From an uncultured Eubacteriales bacterium (GTDB lineage Bacteria; Bacillota; Clostridia; Christensenellales; Christensenellaceae), in contig CAJJPW010000167.1 in the NCBI GenBank assembly GCA_905193725.1, forward strand, positions 1-5,058: DNA of 5,058 nt, read 5' to 3'. Position numbers and translations under genes: made by a program. This document shows, one piece after another, positions 1-4,889 of the stretch (the first letter of the stretch is position 1; every line of letters begins with the position of its first letter). The notes beneath the pieces were generated by a model. It was not told the origin of the DNA. It was given only the letters and a program-made list of their open reading frames with translations, and made no database searches.

Positions 1-320
1 CATCTGGTTGGCAAATATATAATACAGGGAATCTCCACTGCCCAAAGTGCCAAAAATAGCATGAGACGCAAGGGCAGGTTGGCTGGGACAAAGATCCAAA
101 GCAATCCCTCTCCTGCAAACATTGCCCCACCTATAAGGCACAGCTTGCCCGCAATGGAATTGGCCCGGTTCCACGTTTGGCTACTACTAACCATGACCTC
201 TTTGACATGATATCCTGTGCGGATATCTGGATACCTAGAGCGCTTTTTGAGTAGTATAAATCCTACTGCCAGCAAAATGAGAATGGATAGTCCATAGATG
301 ACATACTCCGCCGCGCTCAA
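1..320 (-). CDS. SdpI-like family membrane protein (3' end beyond window)
   Basis: This reading frame runs off the left edge after 106 codons. It begins with a hydrophobic helix (about residues 6-24) ending in KKR. A polar segment follows with GYHVKEVMVSSSQTWNRAN (about 36-54), which matches the SdpI C-terminal signature: G-Y-R-like start, conserved W, then an N/AN and G-K. Two more hydrophobic helices follow at about 60-78 and 84-103. The family is named for Bacillus subtilis SdpI, an integral membrane immunity protein against the SdpC toxin, but most short homologues have no assigned role. No ATG lies near the 5' end. TTG at 318-320 is chosen because AGGGGG (329-334) sits 8 nt upstream. The gene starts 20 nt after the SRPBCC stop, so the two are probably cotranscribed. 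Family call is from motif memory; start codon is inferred. Confidence 0.7.
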   Translation of the reverse strand, partial: MSAAEYVIYGLSILILLAVGFILLKKRSRYPDIRTGYHVKEVMVSSSQTWNRANSIAGKLCLIGGAMFAGEGLLWIFVPANLPLRLMLFLALWAVEIPCIIYLPTR

Positions 321-340
321 CTCCGCTTCCCCCTTTTCTC

Positions 341-748
341 TTAAATCCGCTCTTCCAAAGCGGCCTTTTTTAGATCCTCAACATATTCCCTTTGCTGCCG
401 CTTGAGATATGCCTTCGCAAAAGGTCTAAGTAGCCGGCGCTTGACGGCTACCTGCTCGGTGAACTCGATCTCCGTCCCCCTTTGCACTTTTATAAACCGC
501 CCCGTCCACATGCCCTCCATGTTTTGATTTTCCAGCTGAAATTGGTACATTGCGCAAGGGATCAATTGAGTGATGGTGAACTTGGTGGAGTATCCATCCC
601 TCGTATGCTCCACAAACGTCTTCCCTTCTTCTAAAACGTCAATCCTGGCGATGTTCCTTCGCCATGCGTAATGGGTAAGAGAGGTAACCAGCTCCCATAC
701 TCTTTGGATGTCTTGAGGGATAGTCTCCTTTATCGTCACATGAGGCAT
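341..748 (-). CDS. SRPBCC (START/Bet v1-like) family protein
   Basis: This is a complete 135-residue protein of the length usual for single-domain SRPBCC proteins, which form a helix-grip fold around a hydrophobic ligand cavity. The N-terminus (MPHVTIKETIPQDIQRVWEL) shows the typical first strand followed by a proline and the V-W helix of the family. Alternating strands follow at about 35-110 (for example KFTITQLIPC and TEIEFTEQVAV), and the long basic C-terminal helix (about 108-132) is where the family places its ligand-covering helix. No signal peptide or membrane segment is seen, so it is probably cytosolic. AAAGGAG (756-762) lies 7 nt before the ATG. It sits 48 nt after the DUF3795-GNAT gene and 20 nt before the SdpI-like gene. 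Ligand and activity cannot be told from the sequence. Confidence 0.8.
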   Translation of the reverse strand: MPHVTIKETIPQDIQRVWELVTSLTHYAWRRNIARIDVLEEGKTFVEHTRDGYSTKFTITQLIPCAMYQFQLENQNMEGMWTGRFIKVQRGTEIEFTEQVAVKRRLLRPFAKAYLKRQQREYVEDLKKAALEERI

Positions 749-778
749 TTTTAGTCTCCTTTTTAATATTTGTTTTTT

Positions 779-811
779 ATGCTCTCTATATGCTCTCTAT
801 ATGCTGTGTAT
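779..811. repeat. 11-bp tandem repeat across a stop codon
   Basis: Three adjacent 11-bp units are visible: ATGCTCTCTAT (779-789), the same again (790-800), and ATGCTGTGTAT (801-811), which differs at two positions. The TAG stop of the DUF3795-GNAT gene (797-799) lies in the second unit and its last codons lie in the third. Copy-number slippage here would change the C-terminal tail. It could equally be a chance duplication. Confidence 0.7.
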
Positions 812-1678
812 CTGTCCCTTTGATATATCTATGCTAGATGACAGGTGCACCTCATAGATGTACATGGGCTTACCATCTAGATAGGGCTTCTGCTCTACAC
901 ATCTTCCGCCACACCTTTCTATGGTGTGGATAGAGGCAATATTATCTGTGTAACATCCCAGCCTGATGACAGAAAGGCCCAAGGTATGGCAGTATTGGAG
1001 AGCTAATTGAAGCATCTGTATGGCATACCCCTTTTTGCGCTGGGTTGGCCGCACCGCATAGCCGATATTTCCTCCGTATTCCCTCAGGAACTCCGTACTC
1101 AGCCCATGGCGCACGTCGATCATACCCACGATTTTGCCATCCGCCTTTCTCACGGCAAAAAAGGCAGTTGTCCGGCACCAACCTGAAGGCACCGTTTCTG
1201 GCTGATAGTTTTGATACGTATGCTTGAGCCATTCTTCAAAGTCCATTTGGTCGTACTGACCACTGCCGTTGATGATCTTTTCTCCTGCTGCAAAAAACTC
1301 CTGCTTCATCTCCTCTGCCCGCTGTTTGTGAGAGGGTCTTGCCTGCTCCAACGCCAGCACTTCCCCCTCTATCTCCACGGGATACTCCATCGTCTCCCGT
1401 AAATTGGTGAGCTGGCAAGCCAGATCCAGCCGGTTTTGTTCTGGCGATTTGTTCGGGTCCTCTAGATGATATAGCTTGCAAGGCAGCTTGTTGCAGTGCC
1501 CACAGTGCATTAGCTGCTTTTGCTGCGCACAGCATTCATAGATGGGGCAGATATCTCCCCCGGTATATTCCAGCCAAAACACCTTGCCCTGAATACTCGT
1601 ACAGCCTGCGCATGCATCAGGATAGTACTCACACTGGGAACACAGCGTTCCACAGCAGCTCATCTCCTGTCCGTTCAT
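797..1678 (-). CDS. DUF3795 domain fused to GNAT N-acetyltransferase
   Basis: The 293-residue product has two parts. Residues 1-95 are a DUF3795-type cysteine-rich domain with CGTLCSQC (9-16), CAGC (23-26), C44, CC (49-50), CGHC (59-62) and PC (66-67). The pattern suggests metal binding. Stand-alone DUF3795 proteins are usually only about this long. Residues 105-275 resemble GNAT acetyltransferases of the COG3981 type: a helical lead with INGSG (136-140) and EEWL (148-151), a strand FFAVRKADGKIVGMIDVRH, motif A IGYAVRPTQRKKGYA (205-219) with the Q/R-x-x-G-x-A acetyl-CoA loop, and TDNIASIHTIERCGG (244-258) containing the conserved Asn/Ser helix. One continuous frame encodes both parts. AGGAGG (1686-1691) lies 7 nt before the ATG; Met6 is a less likely alternative start. 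It is first in the leftward operon. The acceptor substrate is unknown. Confidence 0.85.
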   Translation of the reverse strand: MNGQEMSCCGTLCSQCEYYPDACAGCTSIQGKVFWLEYTGGDICPIYECCAQQKQLMHCGHCNKLPCKLYHLEDPNKSPEQNRLDLACQLTNLRETMEYPVEIEGEVLALEQARPSHKQRAEEMKQEFFAAGEKIINGSGQYDQMDFEEWLKHTYQNYQPETVPSGWCRTTAFFAVRKADGKIVGMIDVRHGLSTEFLREYGGNIGYAVRPTQRKKGYAIQMLQLALQYCHTLGLSVIRLGCYTDNIASIHTIERCGGRCVEQKPYLDGKPMYIYEVHLSSSIDISKGQIHSI

Positions 1679-1766
1679 CTGCTCCCCTCCTCTTCTTTTC
1701 AGATCATTTTACTGGAGCCCAATCGGGATTGTGGCAATCACACAGTTCGAATCCATTCTTACTGCC

Positions 1767-1795
1767 ATTATATCTGCTTTATGGTCAAAGCACAA
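1767..1795 (-). promoter_or_regulatory. Candidate promoter of the leftward DUF3795-GNAT operon
   Basis: On the minus strand a perfect TATAAT (1767-1772) is preceded by TTGTGC (1790-1795) with exactly 17 nt between them. The -10 box is ideal but the -35 box matches only three of six consensus bases. Transcription would begin near 1760, giving a leader of about 80 nt before the ATG at 1678. The leader contains a small CAATC-GG-GATTG inverted repeat. Confidence 0.4.
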
Positions 1796-2455
1796 GGAAT
1801 ACCCCTCCGCCCTGCATCCGTCCATCACAGGAGCAACTATACGAGGAAGCCATTTACCCTCCGTCTGTTCTCGCTGCACTTCTACTCTCTGGACAGTCTT
1901 TATAGCATCTACACTTCCTTACCCTCTTTTGCCTCCCTATATTTGTGCTGCCATGATTTCCCACATTTCATATGAAAAAGAGCTATCCTTTTTCCTCGCT
2001 GCTTTCTCAAGCAGTTTCGCATTTACTGTGGAGGCGATACTCACGATCTATCCAATGGTGTCTCAGCCTACTTCGTTTTTCCGCAAACTTTCAAGGCGTT
2101 TTAAAGGCTCATCAATTCGTCCGCTTCACAATTGGCTCCTCACACACCTTCTTTATGCACACATAATATCACTTTTCTTGCCCATTTTACAGTGCCCAGG
2201 ATTTTTTAGCCTATTTCCCATTATAAAAATGCTTTATGCATGATAGGCACAAGTTATTTGCTCGTTTATTCGCTTTATATTCGATACAAATTTTCCCTCA
2301 TGTTTTATAGTATTCTTTCCATATTATATGCTGATTTTATAGCGTTTTCGCTTCGATGGTTTGCAAAACGAACGATAGGGAAGTGTCTTTTTTTAGCTTA
2401 TTTTAAAGTGTATAATTTCGCATAAAAATAATTTAAAAAAATATATGCTAATATA
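1796..2455. other. Long divergent intergenic region without a convincing gene
   Basis: About 660 bp separate the two outward-facing promoters. Plus-strand open frames cross it (for example 1731-2243 with a GTG start, and 2240-2425), but none has a suitably placed ribosome binding site or recognisable family motifs, and their compositions are unlike the neighbouring proteins. The minus strand is interrupted by stops in all frames I read. From about 2230 rightward the DNA becomes strongly AT-rich. Small repeats are visible: CGTTTT/AAAACG arms around 2343-2370, and ATTATATGC at 2323-2331 recurring at 2463-2471, with a shorter ATATATGC at 2441-2448. The region could be a decayed gene, a remnant of an insertion, or a long regulatory region. 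Confidence 0.5.
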
Positions 2456-2485
2456 TTGACTTATTATATGCGATAGGTATATAAT
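2456..2485 (+). promoter_or_regulatory. Promoter of the winged-helix gene with overlapping palindrome
   Basis: TTGACT (2456-2461) and TATAAT (2480-2485) are separated by 18 nt, a near-consensus vegetative sigma-factor promoter. Transcription should start near 2492, leaving a leader of about 25 nt. A perfect inverted repeat, ATTATAT (2463-2469) and ATATAAT (2479-2485) around a 9-nt centre, covers the spacer and the -10 box. That is where a repressor would act, although AT-rich DNA makes such repeats by chance fairly often. Confidence 0.75.
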
Positions 2486-2500
2486 GGAATCAAACAAATG

Positions 2501-2512
2501 AGGGAAGGTGAA
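2501..2512 (+). promoter_or_regulatory. Ribosome binding site fixing the ATG start at 2517
   Basis: The segment AGGGAAGGTGAA complements the 16S rRNA tail through AAGGTGA and ends 4 nt before ATG at 2517. An in-frame GTG at 2508 lies inside this element and so is unlikely to be the real start. Confidence 0.75.
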
Positions 2513-2516
2513 ACCT

Positions 2517-3311
2517 ATGTCAGAGACATACCATCAGAGCTTACAAAAACCCAGAGAAAAAAGCGCCCTGTATCCAGCGGTTACGTTGGAGGATTGCCTA
2601 GAATTCATCCGTAAAATAGACTCCATCGGTGGTGAGTCGGTGTCTTACGCCAGTATCATCTCGCTTATGGGTCTCAAAAACCCCACTACCCGCTCGTTTT
2701 TGAGCAGGATTAGCGCCTCGAAGCAGTACGGACTCATCCTCACGGGGAACAGCAAGGCACAACTGACGGATGTGGGACGGCGTATTTTGCGCTCTGCCGA
2801 TGAGGAACAGACCAAAAATCTGCTCGTCGATGCGTTTATCAATCCTCCCCTCTATCAAAAGCTAGTGGAGCGCTTTTTTGGCAAAGCTCTTCCACCCAAA
2901 AATCAGCTGGCAAACCTTCTGATGAACGAATACCGGATCATTCGCCAGGTGAAGGATCTGGCTGCCGATTGCTTTTACAAAAGCGCCCAGTTTCTAGGGC
3001 TGATCACCGATGGTGTATTATATGCAGAGGCCTATGAAAAGCTCTACGCTTGTGAACAGCCCACCTATCAGGAGCAGAAAAATACTATTTCCTCCATAGA
3101 AGAGACACTCCCTTACCGCAGGGCACAGGAATCGGATCACGGCACTGGGTATTACTTTGAGATTCCCACCCTGAGCAAAAATACAGCTAAGATCTTCATT
3201 CCGGCAGATGTCACCCAAAAAGATCTGGATTATATTGGCCAGTATCTGCAAAATATGCTGCCAGCATTTTTGGAAAACCTGAAAGGCGAAATATTGAAAA
3301 AATCGTCATAG
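2517..3311 (+). CDS. Uncharacterised protein with winged-helix-like segments
   Basis: I do not recognise a named function. The 264-residue protein is soluble, with no signal peptide or membrane helix. After a short basic tail (PREKSALYPAV, about 12-22), residues 23-91 look like a winged helix: helices EDCLEFIRKID and ASIISLMGL, a recognition-like helix TTRSFLSRISAS, then YGLILTGNSKAQLTDVGRRIL as wing and final helix. Residues about 100-175 look like a second helical domain (LLVDAFINPPLYQKLVERF through DLAADCFYKSAQFLGLI). A beta-rich end, YYFEIPTLSKNTAKIFIPADV then DLDYIGQYL, closes the protein. The 'YPA-x-x-LEE/D' opening and this layout recall hypothetical bacterial and archaeal proteins near DUF5343, but that link is from memory. 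It has its own promoter with a palindrome, is flanked by long noncoding DNA, and is the only large plus-strand gene here. A DNA-binding regulator is plausible but not shown. Confidence 0.85.
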   Translation: MSETYHQSLQKPREKSALYPAVTLEDCLEFIRKIDSIGGESVSYASIISLMGLKNPTTRSFLSRISASKQYGLILTGNSKAQLTDVGRRILRSADEEQTKNLLVDAFINPPLYQKLVERFFGKALPPKNQLANLLMNEYRIIRQVKDLAADCFYKSAQFLGLITDGVLYAEAYEKLYACEQPTYQEQKNTISSIEETLPYRRAQESDHGTGYYFEIPTLSKNTAKIFIPADVTQKDLDYIGQYLQNMLPAFLENLKGEILKKSS

Positions 3312-3426
3312 CAATAGCTTAAGGCTTTTGCCTCAAACACTGCTATATCAAATAGATAGCCAGCACACAATGCTGTGGCTGGCCCTCTTGATCGGCAATA
3401 GATGTCGCCGACAGATATGTTTTGTT
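3297..3426 (-). ncRNA. Candidate minus-strand small RNA
   Basis: A strong minus-strand promoter (3433-3460) should start RNA near 3426. Reading leftward, the roughly 130-nt transcript would contain a hairpin at 3358-3380 (AGCCA/TGGCT and GCA/TGC stems with a 2-nt bulge), then the hairpin at 3309-3345 followed by TTTTTT. There is no ORF with a ribosome binding site in it. It would be antisense to the last codons of the winged-helix gene. This is inference from promoter and hairpin arrangement; the end is uncertain. Confidence 0.25.
3309..3345 (-). other. Hairpin at the end of the winged-helix gene, better paired in the minus RNA
   Basis: The arms are TAGCA/TGCTA outside and GCTTAAGGC (3317-3325) with GCCTCAAAC (3330-3338) inside, around a TTTT loop. 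In plus-strand RNA the inner stem has two C-A mismatches. In minus-strand RNA the same positions become G-U pairs, giving nine continuous pairs plus the outer five. On the minus strand a T6 run (3297-3302) follows 6 nt after the stem, which is a loose terminator. It could also be a weak end structure for the plus-strand mRNA. Confidence 0.4.
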
Positions 3427-3463
3427 AGTTCTATTATATCACATCTGCCGATTTCATCAAGAG
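3385..3463. repeat. Long imperfect inverted repeat
   Basis: The left arm at 3385-3405 carries CTCTTGAT, then CGGC and AGATGT. The right arm at 3441-3463 carries their reverse complements ACATCT, GCCG and ATCAAGAG. The blocks match perfectly (8 bp outer; the inner ATCGGC and AGATGT are interrupted by 3 nt on the left arm only), with a few extra bases between outer and inner blocks on the right. The centre is about 35 nt. The minus-strand promoter at 3433-3460 lies in the right half. It is too open-looped for an intrinsic terminator. It may be an operator pair or the remnant of a small mobile palindrome. Confidence 0.7.
3433..3460 (-). promoter_or_regulatory. Extended -10 promoter, minus strand
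   Basis: The minus strand reads TTGATG (3455-3460), 16 nt, then TATAAT (3433-3438), with TG one base before the -10 box, a full extended -10 element. The -35 matches four of six bases and lies partly in the right arm of the inverted repeat. No protein gene lies downstream on this strand within 430 bp, since it points into the 3' end of the winged-helix gene. Confidence 0.5.
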
Positions 3464-3477
3464 AAATTATTCTTTAG

Positions 3478-3485
3478 AAAGGAGG
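3478..3485 (+). promoter_or_regulatory. Consensus ribosome binding site of the small ORF
   Basis: AAAGGAGG is a perfect complement to the 16S rRNA tail and lies exactly 8 nt before ATG at 3494. It is the strongest argument that the short frame downstream is translated. Confidence 0.85.
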
Positions 3486-3493
3486 ACTAGTAG

Positions 3494-3613
3494 ATGGTTT
3501 ATATTACTATATTCATAGTTATGTCGATCATCTTAGTGCCAACTTGGAAAAGGCATCAAGGATTCCATGTGAGTGGAAAGTTTCACCTCACATTTCATGA
3601 AAAACAGGCCTAA
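3494..3613 (+). CDS. Small membrane peptide, 39 residues
   Basis: ATG to TAA encodes 39 residues. Residues 1-16 (MVYITIFIVMSIILVP) form one short hydrophobic segment. The rest, TWKRHQGFHVSGKFHLTFHE then KQA, is basic and histidine-rich with alternating residues that could form a beta hairpin. It has a consensus ribosome binding site and an intrinsic terminator only 17 nt after the stop, so it is a complete expression unit. A promoter is less clear: CCGACA (3408-3413) and TATTAT (3432-3437) are 18 nt apart and lie in the inverted repeat. Otherwise it could be read through from the winged-helix gene 182 nt upstream. One hydrophobic segment plus a charged tail is the shape of type I toxin peptides and other small membrane proteins. 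I recognise no specific family. Confidence 0.65.
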   Translation: MVYITIFIVMSIILVPTWKRHQGFHVSGKFHLTFHEKQA

Positions 3614-3630
3614 TTAGGCTGCATTATAGA

Positions 3631-3668
3631 GGCTGTTGTAGAAGTCGGTGCTACAACAGCCCTTTTTT
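3631..3668 (+). terminator. Intrinsic terminator after the small ORF
   Basis: GGCTGTTGTAG (3631-3641) and CTACAACAGCC (3651-3661) form a perfect 11-bp stem with a 9-nt loop, followed after one C by TTTTTT (3663-3668). On the minus strand the stem is followed by TCTATAAT, a poor U-tract, so it works mainly for plus-strand RNA. It may still help end the convergent nucleotidyltransferase transcript, whose stop codon (3667-3669) abuts it. Confidence 0.9.
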
Positions 3669-4326
3669 AAGCGTACTGCATGATGAGAGCGCTGCTCCAC
3701 TCTAACATGCGCTGGGAACACAGGAGAAAATCCACAGAATCTCCCTTCTTGAGGGAGTCGCCAATGGATAGAATCTCTCCTTCTTGTGTCGGCGCAGCTC
3801 GAAACAGATCGCTTTTTAGCCGGCAATACTTCCCCGTCCTTGTAAAGCAGAGGGCCCGAATCACAAAAGCTGCTTCTTTATAGAGGCCCTGTAAAATCTC
3901 AGAGCTCTTTTCGTGAAGGATGTTGTGGACGCACATATGGTAGAGATTACAGGCGCTAATGTGGATGCTGCGGCGGATCGCCTCCCCATCTATGCGCTCT
4001 AGCAACGGATGCATGTCCCCATAGATGGGCGTCGTATCGTAGTAGAAGGAAAACAGATCAGCACACTGCCAGTGCATCAGCTCCTCCCAGCCGGACACAA
4101 ATCCGCAAAGCAGCTCTCTATGAGGGAGCGTTGAGACCGCCTCATCATAGGCGGTAAGGTCTTCCAGCTCCAGCCGATCCAAGATGCACACCACATCGAT
4201 ATCACTGGTATCCGTAGCCTCTTTTCTGCCGTAACTGCCCTGTAGGCCGATAAAGCGCACTCTACTGCCAAAGGCATTTTGCACAACTGCTACATAACTT
4301 TTCATCCAATTTTCTATGTCTATCAT
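3667..4326 (-). CDS. MNT-type nucleotidyltransferase domain protein
   Basis: The 219-residue protein carries the nucleotidyltransferase signature: G30-S31-Y-G-R34, then S41-D42-I-D44-V-V, the two aspartates that bind catalytic metal in the polymerase-beta-like fold. LFSFYYDTTPIYGD (91-104) matches the later strand and the turn before a mostly helical C-terminal half (about 113-219), which in aminoglycoside nucleotidyltransferases holds the acceptor. The third metal-binding carboxylate is not obvious by eye. ATG at 4324-4326 is chosen over upstream in-frame starts because GAGAGGAG precedes it closely and it overlaps the upstream GNAT stop as ATGA. That implies translational coupling. The family transfers a nucleotide to small molecules or proteins. 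Resistance to an aminoglycoside-like compound is possible, but the substrate is unknown. Confidence 0.85.
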   Translation of the reverse strand: MIDIENWMKSYVAVVQNAFGSRVRFIGLQGSYGRKEATDTSDIDVVCILDRLELEDLTAYDEAVSTLPHRELLCGFVSGWEELMHWQCADLFSFYYDTTPIYGDMHPLLERIDGEAIRRSIHISACNLYHMCVHNILHEKSSEILQGLYKEAAFVIRALCFTRTGKYCRLKSDLFRAAPTQEGEILSIGDSLKKGDSVDFLLCSQRMLEWSSALIMQYA

Positions 4327-4820
4327 CCTTTTCTCCTCTCTTCTTCTCGTCCCAACGGGCACTCCATCACATATTCCTGCTCTGTCTGAGAGATCGTTTG
4401 AAAGCCCTCTCTTTGATACATGTGCCATGCCCTATTTTCCTTCTGTACAGAGAGGGAGACCTTTGCATATCCTTCCTCCCTGAGAACACCCAGCATACCT
4501 CTCAGTAACTGCGTTCCCATACCCCTGCCGCGGTACTCAGGATAGAGGGAAATCGCCAGCTCGGGTACCTTCTCCCCTACATACCCATAGCCGTGTACCG
4601 CCCGCACCCAAATCGCTCCGATGATGCAGCCGTCTGCTGTTGCACATAGGCAATGATCGTGCTGCTGGGTGCCAAAGTTTTGGATATATCCATAGAGGGC
4701 CGGCCCATAGATGATATCCTTGGGCAGGCGCTCCCCTTCTGGCTGATAGATTGCAAGGTATAAAAAGTCCTTCAGCAGCGAATATTCCTCAGGGCACATT
4801 GGGCGAATCACATATTCCAT
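4323..4820 (-). CDS. GNAT family N-acetyltransferase
   Basis: This complete 165-residue protein is a single GNAT domain that should use acetyl-CoA. The N-terminal helix region (LLKDFLYLAIYQPEGERLP, about 15-33) and YIQNFG (45-50) are typical of one GNAT subgroup. The strand ADGCIIGAIWVRAV (62-75) leads to motif A: ELAISLYPEYRGRGMGTQLL (87-106), with R97-G-R-G-M-G as the pyrophosphate-binding loop. VQKENRAWHMYQREGF has the usual N-x-x-A/a-x-x-x-Y-x-x-x-GF motif B ending. AAAGGAG (4826-4832) lies 5 nt before the ATG. It follows the phosphoesterase by 69 nt and its stop overlaps the nucleotidyltransferase start, so the two should be made together. The acceptor is not identifiable. Confidence 0.92.
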   Translation of the reverse strand: MEYVIRPMCPEEYSLLKDFLYLAIYQPEGERLPKDIIYGPALYGYIQNFGTQQHDHCLCATADGCIIGAIWVRAVHGYGYVGEKVPELAISLYPEYRGRGMGTQLLRGMLGVLREEGYAKVSLSVQKENRAWHMYQREGFQTISQTEQEYVMECPLGREEERRKG

Positions 4821-4889
4821 GGGAACTCCTTTCTTTCTAATTCATGTTGTTTGGAGCTAGATTGCAGATCAGCTCTGTGGTTTGTCTGC

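Noticed and set aside
1713..1768. tRNA-like stretch with a GTTCGAATCC T-loop motif and a TGCCA end
   Set aside because: The T-stem does not pair and no D-arm, anticodon arm or acceptor stem can be folded. At most it is a remnant or a coincidence.
1709..1768. Minus-strand 19-codon frame upstream of the operon
   Set aside because: Its ATG overlaps the -10 box of the candidate promoter and has no ribosome binding site.
1520..1975. Plus-strand 151-codon open frame overlapping the start of the DUF3795-GNAT gene
   Set aside because: It lies largely antisense to a well-supported gene, has no ribosome binding site, and its residue make-up is that of a shadow frame.
1731..2243. Plus-strand 170-codon open frame with GTG start
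   Set aside because: It is long enough to notice, but the start is GTG with no ribosome binding site at proper spacing, and no domain or motif is recognisable. It is kept only as part of the intergenic finding.
2240..2425. Plus-strand 61-codon hydrophobic frame
   Set aside because: Hydrophobicity follows from the AT-rich DNA, and no start signal is present.
3370..3477. Plus-strand 35-codon frame through the inverted repeat, just before the small ORF
   Set aside because: No ribosome binding site precedes its ATG, and its sequence is dictated by the repeat.
4327..4428. Upstream extension of the nucleotidyltransferase by 34 residues
   Set aside because: It overlaps the end of the GNAT gene, lacks a ribosome binding site, and the ATG at 4324-4326 has a good one.
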